DNA of 34,034 bases from Thermoleophilia bacterium (GCA_025927685.1 JAICKX010000021.1:1-34034), one strand, 5' to 3'; shown: positions 13,854 through 22,172, counted from the first letter of the stretch. The notes: a model not told the origin generated them from the letters alone. A program made the numbers and translations.

Positions 13854-14783
13854 ATGCGCCCACTGCGGCCAATCATGATGCTCTTGGCACTAGCAGCGGC
13901 CGGGGTGGCGCTCGGCGTCCCGTCCGCCTCAGGCGGCGTCGACTCCCCGACGGTGACCGCCACGCTCGCCGACGATCCGTCGACGCCGATCACGGTCGGC
14001 GAGCCGGTCCGCTACCTGACGACGCTCGTGGACAACGGGCCGGCCACGATCAACCACGTCCAGGTCGCGCTGCCCCTGCCGGCGGGGATGAGCGTCGTCT
14101 CGGCCGTGACCAGCGCGGGAACCTGCACGACGCACACGGGCGAGGCCGACTGCTCGATCGGCACCCTGAACGCCGGCCAGTCGGCGCAGGTCAGCGTGGT
14201 CGCCCGAACCTCGCAGACCGGCACCTTCTCCGTGACGGCCTCCTGGAGCTCGGACAACGACCAGAACGATCCGCACGACTACTCCGCCACGACGTCGACG
14301 ACGGTCGTCGAGCGGACGCGCGACGACGTGAACGGCTACATCCCGCCCTCCGGGGGAACCCTGACGACGGATCCGGGCACCGGAGCCACGTCCTCGAACC
14401 CGCAGGTCACGACCGCCACCGTGCCGGCCACGCAGGACGGCACGCCCGCGGAGCTGGCGGAGTCCGACGCCGCGGGCCCCTCGGACGCCTGCGGTCCGTC
14501 CGCGACGTGCTTCGGCCAGATCTCGACGATCACGATCGGGCACACCTTCTCGCCCGGCACTCCGCTGCGGTTCGTGTTCGTGCTCGACAAGTCCGAGATC
14601 CCGCCCGGCACGAAGATCGCGAAGATCCCGATGTTCCACGACGGGATCGCGGTGCCGAACTGCTCCGGTCCCGCGGGCACGGCGTCGCCCGACCCGTGCG
14701 TGCTGAGCCGCGGGAAGCTGAAGAACCTCGGCGACGTCCAGATCGTCGTCCTCTCCTCGACGAACGGCCGCTGGCGCCCGTAG
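13854..14783 (+). CDS. Secreted protein with DUF11-like repeat domain
   Basis: A 309-residue exported protein. Residues 1-27 form a signal peptide (RPLRPIMMLLALAAAGVALG, then an SASGG cleavage region). Residues about 40-145 match the DUF11/conserved-repeat pattern: PITVGEPVRYLTTLVDNGPATINHVQVALPLPAGMSVVSA, GTCTTHTGEADCSIGTLNAGQSAQVSVVA. These beta-sandwich domains occur in cell-surface and adhesin-like proteins. A Thr/Gly/Pro-rich linker follows, then a second region with cysteine pairs (ACGPSATCFG and NCSGPAGTASPDPCVL). The protein has no sortase motif or C-terminal anchor, so it is probably released or wall-associated. The role is unknown. Confidence 0.75.
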   Translation: MRPLRPIMMLLALAAAGVALGVPSASGGVDSPTVTATLADDPSTPITVGEPVRYLTTLVDNGPATINHVQVALPLPAGMSVVSAVTSAGTCTTHTGEADCSIGTLNAGQSAQVSVVARTSQTGTFSVTASWSSDNDQNDPHDYSATTSTTVVERTRDDVNGYIPPSGGTLTTDPGTGATSSNPQVTTATVPATQDGTPAELAESDAAGPSDACGPSATCFGQISTITIGHTFSPGTPLRFVFVLDKSEIPPGTKIAKIPMFHDGIAVPNCSGPAGTASPDPCVLSRGKLKNLGDVQIVVLSSTNGRWRP

Positions 14784-14796
14784 TTCTCGTTCCAGA

Positions 14797-17700
14797 CTAG
14801 GCGACCGAGCCGAGCTCACCCCGCGCCCGCCGGACGGCCACGATATAGCCCTTCGCCTCGCACTCGGCAGCTGCCCGGTCGCGGGCGGCCGCCGCCCGCG
14901 GGTCACCCCCCGCCTCGTACGCGGCCGCGAGCGCGAGCAGCGCCTCCGCTCGCGCCACGGGCGCATCGGCCTCGTCGAGGAGGGCGACGGCCCGGCGCGC
15001 CTCCTCGATTCCGGCGCCGAAATCGCCCGCCCGCACCCAGAGGCCTGAGCGCACGCAGGCGAGGAGCACGTTCGACTCGATGTCGTCCTCGCCCGTCAGG
15101 CGTTGGCCGACCTCCACCAGTTCGGACGCCTCCGCGTCGCGGCCCTGCGCAGCCACCGCCTGGGCGAGGAGCGCGGTCGTCGTGCTGAGCAGGTAGGTTG
15201 CGCCCATCCGCTGGAGCTCGGCGACGTCGGCCCGGATCAGCCGCTCGGCCGCTCCCGGGTTCCCCGCCAGGAGCTCGACCGCGCCCGCCTCGAGCGAGGT
15301 CGAGGCGGCGAGCATGCTGTTTCCGAGCTCCTCGAGCGTGGAGCGCGCCTGCCCGGAGAACGCCCGCGCCTGCTCGAAGTCGCCGCGCATCGCCTCCAAG
15401 TGGGCGAGCGCTCCGAGCACGAGCCCGACCGTACGCTGGTCGCCGGTCGCCTCGGCCACGATCCGCGAGCACTCCAGGATCGCCAGCGGCACCGGCGTCG
15501 GGCCGTAGACCGCCGCGACCGCGAACGAGGCGGCATTGCGGCGCTCCTGGCGCAGGTCCCCGGCCGCGCGCGCGTAGGCCGACGCGCGTGCGACGGCCGC
15601 GGCCGCCTGTCCGTAGCGCAGCGCCGTGGCGTGCACCGCGCCCAGCACCCGCCAGGCCTTGGCGAGACCGGCGGCGTCGTTGAAGAGCTCGAAGACCGGG
15701 ATGGCAGCGTGCGCGATCCGGTCCGCGCGCTGCGACCAGTCCGGCGGCGGGTCGGCATAGAACTCGACGAGCGTGAGCCCGAGCGACGCGTCGGCCCGCA
15801 GCCGGTGGTCGCCCGCCTCGTCGCCCGCGGCGATCGCCTCGCGGAGCACCCGGTCCGCGTCCGAGAACTCGCCCACGTCCATCAGCGCCTCGCCGAGGTC
15901 CGGGAGGAGGTCGAGCCGCTGCTGGTCGAACGTCGGCAGGAGGGCGGCCGTTCGCCGCAGCAGGTTCGCCGCGGCCGGCATGTCGCCGCGGGCGAACCCC
16001 CGCCGGCCTGCGGAGCCGAGCCGCTCCGCCGCCCGGCGTCCGATGGCGCGGCCGCGATCGTCCAGCGGTCCGAGCTCGGCGAGGTAGCCGTGGGCCTGCT
16101 CGAGGTGGTAGCCGAGGATCTCCTCGTACTCGCTCGCCCGGTCGCCGTTCACGGCGTCGGCCCAGTCGACGAACCGCTCGTGGAGCTGGGCCCGCTCGCG
16201 CTTCAGCAGGCTCCCGTAGGCGGCGTCGCGGATCAGGATGTGCTGGAAGGCGAACGCGGGCCCCGCCGTCATCACCGCGGGGTGCGGCTGGAGGAGCCGG
16301 CGCCGCTCCAGCCCGCCGAGGTCGTCGCCCACCCCCGGCCGGCGCGTCTCCGGCACCAGCTCGACCACCGCCGCCTGGGGGAAGATCTGGCCGACGACCG
16401 ATGCGGTGCCGACCGTCTCGCGCTGTGCGCTCCCGAGCCGGTCGAGGCGGGCCGCGAGGAGCGCGCTGATCGTCGGCGGCACGGCCACGTCGCCGTCCGG
16501 CGCGTCCTGGAGCATCGCCAGCATCTGCTCGAGGAAGAGTGGGTTCCCGCCCGCGGTCTCGACGATCGTCCGCAGCGTCGCCGGCGGGACCGCGGCGCCG
16601 GCGATCCCGGCGGCCAGCTCGGCCGCCTCCTCGGCCGAGAGCCGGTCGAGCTCGATCCTCGTCCCGCCCGCGTTCGCGGCCCAGCTCTCGCCTTCGCCCG
16701 ACACCTCGTCGCGCGTCGTGCAGACGACGAGCAGCGGCGCCGGCGTCGCCGCCAGGTGCTCGACGAGGTCGAGCATGGTCGGCTCGGCCCAGTGCAGGTC
16801 CTCGAAGGCGAGCACCAGCGGGCCCGAGCCCGCGATGTGGGAGAACACCCGGCGAAGGCCCCAGAAGAGCTCGTCGACGGGATAGGCGGCGTCGCTCAGG
16901 CCGGCCGCGGCCGCCGTCCGCTCCGCGGCCGCCGCGTCGCCGCCGGCCAGGGCGTCGAGCTTGGCGCGGGCCACGTCGTGGGGATCCTCGTCCAGCGTGC
17001 CCGCCAGCTCCCGCAGGGCCTCGGCGACGGGCCAGAACGTGATGCCCTGGCCGTAGGACAGGCAGCGGCCGCGGGTGGCGGTCGTCCCGGCCGGGATCCC
17101 GGCGAAGAACTCGCTCACGAGGCGCGACTTCCCGGCGCCGGCGACCGCCTCGATCGCCACCAGGCGCGCGCTCCCCGACTCGGCGACGGCGGCGAGCTCC
17201 GAGTGCAGCGTCGCCAGCTCCTCGTCCCTGCCGACGAGGGGCGTGGAGAATGCCTGCACAGCCGCCGTGGCACGCACGCCGAGGAGGCGGAAGGCCGGCA
17301 TCGGCTCCGACTTCCCCTTGAGCTCGAGGGGCTCGACGGGCTCGAGGTCGGCGACGTGCGCGACCAGCTCGCGGGTGAGCGGGCCGATCAGCACCTCGTT
17401 TCGGCCCGCCGCCTGCTCGAGCCTGGCGGCGACGTTCACGGCATCGCCGGTCACGAGGCGCTGGCCGGCGGTCGGGTCTCCGGCGACGACCTCGCCGGTG
17501 TTCACGCCGGTGCGGTTTCCGAGCGTGACGCCGAAGCGCGCCTCGAGCTCGCCGTTCAGGCCGGCGAGAGCGGCATGCATGCCCGCGGCCGCGCGCACCG
17601 CCCGCTCGGCGTCGTCCTCGTGCAGGTGCGGCAGGCCGAAGACCGCCATCACCGCATCGCCGATGAACTTCTCGACCGTCCCCCCGTGGCGCTCGAGCTC

Positions 17701-17919
17701 GGCCTGCATGACGTCGAAGTAGCGCGACATCACCGCCCGCAGCGACTCCGAGTCGAGCCGCTCGCCGATCGCGGTCGAGCCGACGAGATCGGAGAAGACG
17801 ATGGTGACCGTCTTTCGGATCTCGCGCTGGGGCTCCGCGGCGTGAAGCGGCGTGCCGCAGAAGCCGCAGAGCCGGAACCGGTCCGGGTTCTCCTCGCCGC
17901 AGTTCGGGCAGATCGCCAT
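14797..17919 (-). CDS. Class III nucleotide cyclase fused to AAA ATPase and TPR region
   Basis: A 1040-residue signalling protein. Residues 4-22 are a zinc ribbon (CPNC...CGFC). Residues about 36-215 form a class III adenylate/guanylate cyclase domain with both metal aspartates (FSDLVGST and GDAVMAVFG), the substrate lysine in EKFIGDAVM and the transition-state pair in VNVAARLEQ, so it should be active. Residues about 228-500 are an AAA_16/STAND-type ATPase with P-loop AGAGKSRL and Walker B LVLAFEDLHW. The rest is Ala-rich helical repeats resembling TPRs, a typical sensor platform. Proteins of this build are abundant in actinobacteria and usually make cAMP in response to unknown ligands. It has its own -10 box although an upstream gene ends only 9 bp away. 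Confidence 0.9.
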   Translation of the reverse strand: MAICPNCGEENPDRFRLCGFCGTPLHAAEPQREIRKTVTIVFSDLVGSTAIGERLDSESLRAVMSRYFDVMQAELERHGGTVEKFIGDAVMAVFGLPHLHEDDAERAVRAAAGMHAALAGLNGELEARFGVTLGNRTGVNTGEVVAGDPTAGQRLVTGDAVNVAARLEQAAGRNEVLIGPLTRELVAHVADLEPVEPLELKGKSEPMPAFRLLGVRATAAVQAFSTPLVGRDEELATLHSELAAVAESGSARLVAIEAVAGAGKSRLVSEFFAGIPAGTTATRGRCLSYGQGITFWPVAEALRELAGTLDEDPHDVARAKLDALAGGDAAAAERTAAAAGLSDAAYPVDELFWGLRRVFSHIAGSGPLVLAFEDLHWAEPTMLDLVEHLAATPAPLLVVCTTRDEVSGEGESWAANAGGTRIELDRLSAEEAAELAAGIAGAAVPPATLRTIVETAGGNPLFLEQMLAMLQDAPDGDVAVPPTISALLAARLDRLGSAQRETVGTASVVGQIFPQAAVVELVPETRRPGVGDDLGGLERRRLLQPHPAVMTAGPAFAFQHILIRDAAYGSLLKRERAQLHERFVDWADAVNGDRASEYEEILGYHLEQAHGYLAELGPLDDRGRAIGRRAAERLGSAGRRGFARGDMPAAANLLRRTAALLPTFDQQRLDLLPDLGEALMDVGEFSDADRVLREAIAAGDEAGDHRLRADASLGLTLVEFYADPPPDWSQRADRIAHAAIPVFELFNDAAGLAKAWRVLGAVHATALRYGQAAAAVARASAYARAAGDLRQERRNAASFAVAAVYGPTPVPLAILECSRIVAEATGDQRTVGLVLGALAHLEAMRGDFEQARAFSGQARSTLEELGNSMLAASTSLEAGAVELLAGNPGAAERLIRADVAELQRMGATYLLSTTTALLAQAVAAQGRDAEASELVEVGQRLTGEDDIESNVLLACVRSGLWVRAGDFGAGIEEARRAVALLDEADAPVARAEALLALAAAYEAGGDPRAAAARDRAAAECEAKGYIVAVRRARGELGSVA

Positions 17920-17925
17920 GCGGTG

Positions 17926-17931
17926 AGTCTA
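17926..17931 (-). promoter_or_regulatory. -10 box TAGACT of the cyclase gene, includes the ParB-like stop codon
   Basis: On the minus strand TAGACT ends 6 nt before the ATG at 17919, and its TAG is the stop of the preceding ParB-like gene (17929-17931). Confidence 0.6.
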
Positions 17932-18501
17932 GGTCTGCCCTGCGGACGCCGGTCGGCGATCCTGGCCAGCTGTTGAGCGGGTGACTGCTCGGCGGCCGCC
18001 GTGGCCGACGAGACGGTCGCCGAAACGTTGGTGGGACTCGCCGACCGGCAGATCGAGGGTACCACTCTCGGGCAGCCCGTGGATCTCCGCCGCCACGTCG
18101 GTGGCCAGCAGGCGGCTCGCCACCAGGCGATGGTGGCTGTCGTTCAGGAAGAGGCGGCCGTCCAGGCAGACGAGCAGGATCGGCGGCACGTGCGCCGGGG
18201 CGTCCGAGAGGCGGCGGACCAACGAGCGCACGTCACGCGTGACGACGATCCGCTGCTCGTCCGTGGCGACGTGGACGGGCACGGTGGTGGCGACCGTGAC
18301 GACCGCCGGCGCCGTGCAGAGCGGCGCGACCTGCGGGCGCGGGCTGAGCGGGATCCCCAGCGGGTTCAGGATCTCGGCGAGCGGGATCGCCTGCCTGCCG
18401 GCGGCGACGTCGCGGAGCTTCGCCAGGGCGCGGCGGCGGCGCAGCCGGCGCGCGTCGTTCAGGTATCGGGCCGGCGCATCTCGAACATCTCGCGCTTCCA
18501 C
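17929..18501 (-). CDS. ParB/sulfiredoxin-like domain protein (hypothetical)
   Basis: About 190 residues. The informative part is VRSLVRRLSDAPAHVPPILLVCLDGRLFLNDSHHRLVASRLLA, which resembles ParB/Srx-like proteins, where a strand carrying the ligand site is followed by the [DN]GHHR-type motif (here NDSHHR). The N-terminal part (ALAKLRDVAAGRQAIPLAEILNPLG) may form helices. Such stand-alone domains can bind nucleotides or act as small kinases or nucleases; none of this is proven. The start is uncertain: a GTG at 18501 overlaps the preceding small gene by 43 bp, and an ATG at 18594 overlaps it further. The basic C-terminal tail is low-complexity. Confidence 0.5.
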   Translation of the reverse strand: MEARDVRDAPARYLNDARRLRRRRALAKLRDVAAGRQAIPLAEILNPLGIPLSPRPQVAPLCTAPAVVTVATTVPVHVATDEQRIVVTRDVRSLVRRLSDAPAHVPPILLVCLDGRLFLNDSHHRLVASRLLATDVAAEIHGLPESGTLDLPVGESHQRFGDRLVGHGGRRAVTRSTAGQDRRPASAGQT

Positions 18502-18662
18502 TCGGGCGGGACCGGGTGATGGTGGATCCCGAAGTAGCGGGCGGGGAACCACCAGCGCACCAGCCGCCCGATCCGCGTGCGCTTGCACCAGCATCCCGGC
18601 GGGCAGCCGCAGGTGCGGCCGCGCGGGTTGTGGATCCGGCGCAGGATGCCGGGCGCGGTCAT
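18459..18662 (-). CDS. Small Cys-rich protein, 67 residues
   Basis: A 67-residue protein with the core RTCGCPPGCWCKRTRIGRLVRWWFPARYFGIHHH, four closely spaced cysteines (C18, C20, C24, C26) followed by an amphipathic aromatic/basic stretch. The cysteine knot suggests metal binding or a disulfide-bonded turn. Its ATG overlaps the stop of the MFS gene (ATGA), so it is translationally coupled to it. I recall similar CGCPP-x-CWCKR small proteins in actinobacterial genomes but know of no assigned function. It overlaps the beginning of the ParB-like gene. Confidence 0.65.
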   Translation of the reverse strand: MTAPGILRRIHNPRGRTCGCPPGCWCKRTRIGRLVRWWFPARYFGIHHHPVPPEWKREMFEMRRPDT

Positions 18663-20011
18663 GGGACGATGATACCGCCGGACCGCGGCGTGGTTGCGGC
18701 CAGGGCCGTGCGGGAGTCGTAGCGCCAGAAGGCCGGGAGGAGCGCGATGCAGACCGCGACGCCCGCCACGCACATGAGCCCGCCGGAGACGACCGAGAAC
18801 TGGACCGACGTGAGCGAGGCGACGCCGCCGGCCTCGACGTTCCCGAGCAGCGGCCCGGTCGAGTAGCTGACCTGCTCGATCCCGGCCAGGCGGCCGCGCA
18901 GCTCGTCGGGGATGGTCTGGTTCCAGATCGTCGAGCGGAAGACGCCGGAGATCATGTCGGCGCCGCCGGCGAGCACGAGCCCGGCGAGCGCGATCGGCAG
19001 ATTGGGGGCGAGCCCGAAGACGACGATCCCGATGCCCCAGCTCGCGGCGGCGATGCAGACGGCGGCGCCGTGGCGGTGGACGCGGCCGGCCCATCCGCTC
19101 GTCACGGTGGCGAGGAGCGAGCCGACCGCGGGCGCGGCGAAGAGCAGGCCGAGCGCGCCGGCCCCGCCCAGGCCGGCGGCGACGGCCGGGAAGAGCGCCT
19201 CCGGCATTCCGAAGAGCATCGCGACGATGTCGACCGCGTAGGTACCGACCAGCTCGGGCCGCGACCGCGCGAACGCCGCGCCCTCGGCGATGCGGCGCAG
19301 GCTGGGCGGCTCGGCCTCGGCGGGCGGAGGGACGGCCCGCATCATCCTGAGCGCGATCAGCGAGACGGCGAACGTGGCAACGTCGACGGCGTAGGTGGCG
19401 GCGAGCCCGATCGACGCGATCAGGATGCCGCCGACCGCGGGGCCGGCGACCATCCCGATCGTCATCCTGAAGGAGGCGAGCGCGCCGGCGGCCGCCATCT
19501 CGTCGCGCTCGACGAGGCGCGGGGTGAGGGCATCGAGCGACGGCCGCTGGAGCCCGTCCAGCATCGCCATGATGGCGGCGAGGACGAAGATCACCCAGAG
19601 CTCTGGGCTCGGCAGGAGCGCGTTTGCGACCAGGGCGGCCGAGGCGGCGGCGAAGGCGAGCTCGGTGATCTGCATCATGCGGCGGCGGTCGACGGCGTCG
19701 GCGATCGCGCCACCGACGAGGGCGCTCGCGAGGAGGGGGACGAGCTCGACGACGCCGAGCATGCCGACGACGAGCGACGAGTGGCTGAGCTCGTACGCCT
19801 GGAACGGGAACGCGACGTAGGTGATCATCGAGCCGAGGAAGGAGACGCCCTGGCCGATGAAGAGCAGCCGGAAGTCGCGGTGCCGGCGGAGCGGCCCGAT
19901 GTCCATCGCGGCGGAGGTGAGGAGGCGGCGCAGCCCGCCCGGCTTGATGGGCGGGCCCGGGCCGAGCCGCTCGGCCTCGGCCTCGCGCGGGTCGAGGTCG
20001 TCGGTGTTCAC
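18659..20011 (-). CDS. MFS transporter, MFS_3 / EntS-like family
   Basis: A 450-residue transporter with about 12 transmembrane segments after a charged N-terminal tail of about 40 residues. The opening FRLLFIGQGVSFLGSMITYVAFPFQAYEL and the loop motif IADAVDRRRMMQ match the MFS_3 (enterobactin-exporter-like) family, whose members export small molecules by proton antiport. The GTG start has a -10-like TATCCT 8 nt upstream. It lies 22 bp after a 39-residue peptide gene and overlaps the Cys-rich small protein, so it probably belongs to one expression unit with them. The substrate is unknown. Confidence 0.87.
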   Translation of the reverse strand: MNTDDLDPREAEAERLGPGPPIKPGGLRRLLTSAAMDIGPLRRHRDFRLLFIGQGVSFLGSMITYVAFPFQAYELSHSSLVVGMLGVVELVPLLASALVGGAIADAVDRRRMMQITELAFAAASAALVANALLPSPELWVIFVLAAIMAMLDGLQRPSLDALTPRLVERDEMAAAGALASFRMTIGMVAGPAVGGILIASIGLAATYAVDVATFAVSLIALRMMRAVPPPAEAEPPSLRRIAEGAAFARSRPELVGTYAVDIVAMLFGMPEALFPAVAAGLGGAGALGLLFAAPAVGSLLATVTSGWAGRVHRHGAAVCIAAASWGIGIVVFGLAPNLPIALAGLVLAGGADMISGVFRSTIWNQTIPDELRGRLAGIEQVSYSTGPLLGNVEAGGVASLTSVQFSVVSGGLMCVAGVAVCIALLPAFWRYDSRTALAATTPRSGGIIVP

Positions 20012-20019
20012 GGCCGCGC

Positions 20020-20025
20020 AGGATA
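20020..20025 (-). promoter_or_regulatory. -10-like box TATCCT of the MFS_3 transporter gene
   Basis: On the minus strand TATCCT ends 8 nt before the GTG at 20011; no ribosome binding site lies between. Confidence 0.45.
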
Positions 20026-20033
20026 TGCGGCGG

Positions 20034-20153
20034 CTACCCCGGCGTCGTGTAGCCGAAGAAGCCGTACGTCTGCGTGAGGCAGGCGAGCAGGCTCGCCGCG
20101 AGGGCGGCCGCGCCGAGCGGGGTCGCGCCGGCGCTGGTGGAGTCGGCGGGCAT
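20034..20153 (-). CDS. 39-residue peptide coupled to the membrane-anchored protein gene
   Basis: An ORF of 39 codons, polar at the start, then a hydrophobic segment GAAALAASLLACL, ending TQTYGFFGYTTPG. Its ATG overlaps the stop of the 141-residue gene in TGATG, the classical coupling arrangement. It is too short for most gene finders. One cysteine and aromatic-rich tail are the only notable features. It could be a membrane peptide partner of the upstream protein or of the MFS exporter 22 bp downstream. Confidence 0.5.
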   Translation of the reverse strand: MPADSTSAGATPLGAAALAASLLACLTQTYGFFGYTTPG

Positions 20154-20578
20154 CAGTCCTCGCCGCTCGGTGGCGGGACGGTGCGGACGTGGGCGGCGCA
20201 GCCTTCGATGGCGTTTCCGACGAGCCCCGTGCGCGCGTAGCGGTACACCGCCGCATGCCAGCGCCCGGCCGAGAATCCGGACAGGTCGGCGGAGGCCCAG
20301 AGGCGCACGGGTCGGGCGCGGCCGGCGATCGACACGCGCGCGTCGATCTGGAACTGGGCGCTCGACATGCCCGTGTTGATCAGTCCACCCGACACGACCA
20401 GGCTTCGGCCCTGCCAGGCACAGGTCGTGCCGACGGGCTTCCCGTGCGGGAGGTTGTCCCCGAAGACCAACGCGAAGCCGGTCATCAGCAGTGTCACCGT
20501 GGCGGCGACGACGACGTGCTCCGCCTCGAGCCGGCGCCGGGGCCGCGTCGTCGGCGCGGTGGGCGCGTGGGCGCTCAC
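20153..20578 (-). CDS. Membrane-anchored protein with FxLYD-like extracytoplasmic domain
   Basis: A 141-residue protein with a basic N-terminal tail (TTRPRRRLEAE), one transmembrane helix (about 21-40) and an outside domain: TTCAWQGRSLVVSGGLINTGMSSAQFQIDARVSIAGRARP...FSAGRWHAAVYRYARTG...EGCAAHVRTV. The strand pattern, with two cysteines that may pair, recalls FxLYD-type Ig-like domains. Its ATG overlaps the stop of the PALP dehydratase (ATGA), and its stop overlaps the next peptide gene. No function can be assigned. Confidence 0.6.
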   Translation of the reverse strand: MSAHAPTAPTTRPRRRLEAEHVVVAATVTLLMTGFALVFGDNLPHGKPVGTTCAWQGRSLVVSGGLINTGMSSAQFQIDARVSIAGRARPVRLWASADLSGFSAGRWHAAVYRYARTGLVGNAIEGCAAHVRTVPPPSGED

Positions 20579-21537
20579 TGGCCCGCCATCAACTCGGCGA
20601 AGCGGGCGGCCCCGACGTTTCCGCCCGAGATGACGGCTCCGGCGCGCGCCCCGGCGACCTCGGGGACGTGGCCCGCCAGGAGCGCCGCCGGCGCGCTTGC
20701 ACCGCTCGGCTCGGTGACGAGCTTCATGCGGTCGAAGAGGAACGCCATCGCATACAGGATCTCGTCATCTGACACCGTGACGATGGTATCGACCACTTGA
20801 CGATTTACGGCGAAGGTCAGCTTGCCCGGGATGTCGGCCTGCTGGCCGTCGGCGATGGTGCGCGGGACGGGGATCCGGACGCGCTCGCCCGCCTCGAGCG
20901 ACCGGCGGGTGTCGTCGCCGGTCGCCGGCTCCACGCCGACCACCCGGATGCCCGGCCGCAGCGCCTTCGCCGCCGTGGCGCAGCCGGCGATGAGCCCGCC
21001 GCCGCCGACGGGGACGACGAGCACGTCCAGGTCCGGGGCGTCCTCGAGCAGCTCGAGCGCGGTGGTGCCCTGGCCGGCCATGATGAGCGGGTGCTCGTAC
21101 GGCGGCACGAGCACGAGGCCGCGCTCGTCGGCCAGCGCCGCGCCCAGGGCCTCCCGATCCTCGGTGTAGCGGTCGTAGGTGACGATCTCGGCGCCGTACC
21201 CGCCGGTCGCGTCGAGCTTCGCGGGCGGCGTGTCGGCGGGCATGAGGATCGTCGCGGAGGTACCGAGCAGCCGGGCCGCGAGCGACACGGCCTGCGCGTG
21301 GTTCCCGGACGAGTAGGCGACGACGCCCCGCGCGCGCTGGGGAGGGTCGAGCGAGGAGATCATGTTGTAGGCCCCGCGGAACTTGAACGCCCCGCCGCGC
21401 TGGAAGCACTCGGCCTTCAGCAGGGCGCTCGCACCGATGCGCTCGTCGAGCGTCCGGGAGGTGAGGACCGGCGTCCGGTGGGCGACCCCGGCCAGCCGCC
21501 CGGCGGCGGCGCGGACGTCGTCGAGGCTCAGCATCAC
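20575..21537 (-). CDS. PLP-dependent threonine/serine dehydratase family protein
   Basis: A 320-residue fold-type II PLP enzyme. The Schiff-base lysine is in GAFKFRGAYN (K52), the substrate loop is SSGNHAQAVS, the phosphate-binding loop is PVGGGGLIAG, and the C-terminal SGGN is present. There is no regulatory ACT domain, so it resembles catabolic threonine dehydratase or serine/aspartate racemase-dehydratases. It would deaminate threonine or serine to the 2-oxo acid. I choose the GTG at 21537 because TACGAT lies 7 nt upstream and the residual sequence matches the family start; an ATG at 21546 in the same frame is the alternative. It heads the minus-strand operon. Confidence 0.88.
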   Translation of the reverse strand: MMLSLDDVRAAAGRLAGVAHRTPVLTSRTLDERIGASALLKAECFQRGGAFKFRGAYNMISSLDPPQRARGVVAYSSGNHAQAVSLAARLLGTSATILMPADTPPAKLDATGGYGAEIVTYDRYTEDREALGAALADERGLVLVPPYEHPLIMAGQGTTALELLEDAPDLDVLVVPVGGGGLIAGCATAAKALRPGIRVVGVEPATGDDTRRSLEAGERVRIPVPRTIADGQQADIPGKLTFAVNRQVVDTIVTVSDDEILYAMAFLFDRMKLVTEPSGASAPAALLAGHVPEVAGARAGAVISGGNVGAARFAELMAGQ

Positions 21538-21544
21538 GCCGGCC

Positions 21545-21550
21545 ATCGTA
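21545..21550 (-). promoter_or_regulatory. -10-like box TACGAT of the PALP dehydratase gene
   Basis: On the minus strand TACGAT ends 7 nt before the GTG at 21537. It overlaps the ATG at 21546, which would then lie outside the mRNA. Confidence 0.5.
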
Positions 21551-21567
21551 CCGGGCGACCTTCGCTC

Positions 21568-21596
21568 TTGACGTTGTAGGTAGTAAGTGCTAACTT
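21568..21596 (+). promoter_or_regulatory. Promoter and operator of the TetR gene
   Basis: TTGACG (21568-21573), a 17-bp spacer and TAACTT (21591-21596) form a near-consensus promoter. The operator half GGTAGTAAGTGCT (21579-21591), with a weaker opposite arm ACTTA, overlaps the spacer and -10 box, so a bound repressor would block polymerase. Transcription should start only a few bases before the ATG at 21606. Confidence 0.75.
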
Positions 21597-21605
21597 ATTT
21601 CGGCG

Positions 21606-22145
21606 ATGGCACGGATGACGGCAGAGCAGCGGAAGCGGACGATCGTCGACGCGGCGATCGTCGAGTTCGGCGCCGGCGGGCTCGACGGGACGAGCGCCGA
21701 GTCGATCGCCCGCCGGGTGCGGGTGACCCAGCCGTACATCTTCCGGCTCTTCGGCACCAAGAAGGCGCTCTTCCTCGCCTGCGTCGAGATCTGCTTCGCC
21801 GAGACGCGCGACGCGTTCGAGAGCGCTGCCGCCGGCAAGAGCGGCATGGACGCGCTCAAGGCGATGGGCGAGGCGTACGGCGAGCTTCTGCAGGACCGCT
21901 CGCGGCTTAAGATGCAGCTCCAGGCGTACGCGGCCTGCGACGACGTCGACGTCCGCCGCCTCGTCCGCCGCCGCTACGGCGAGCTCGTGGAGTTCGTCGA
22001 GGACGTGGCCGGAGCCGACGCCGCCCAGGTCAGCGCGTTCTTCGCGACGGGGATGATGCTGAACGTCCTCGCGGCCGCCGACCTGCTCGGCGCGAAGGAG
22101 GGGTGGGCCGCGCGCCTCCTCGAGGGGTATGGCATCCCGACCTGA
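21606..22145 (+). CDS. TetR/AcrR family transcriptional repressor
   Basis: A 179-residue TetR-family protein. The N-terminal HTH is clear: RKRTIVDAAIVEFGAGGLDGTSAESIARRVRVTQPYIFRLFGTKKALFLAC. The C-terminal helical domain (about 60-179) is the ligand pocket and dimer interface. It is adjacent to a DHA2-type exporter, and both promoters share a palindrome, so it very likely represses itself and the exporter until a drug-like ligand binds. The mRNA is almost leaderless; an ATG 9 bp downstream is also possible. Confidence 0.9.
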   Translation: MARMTAEQRKRTIVDAAIVEFGAGGLDGTSAESIARRVRVTQPYIFRLFGTKKALFLACVEICFAETRDAFESAAAGKSGMDALKAMGEAYGELLQDRSRLKMQLQAYAACDDVDVRRLVRRRYGELVEFVEDVAGADAAQVSAFFATGMMLNVLAAADLLGAKEGWAARLLEGYGIPT

Positions 22146-22172
22146 GCGTCGTGTTTTTTTCCCAACTCATGT

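Noticed and set aside
15103-17976. Very long plus-strand open frame
   Set aside because: It is antisense to the clearly coding cyclase-AAA gene and is an Arg/Gly/His-rich shadow caused by high GC.
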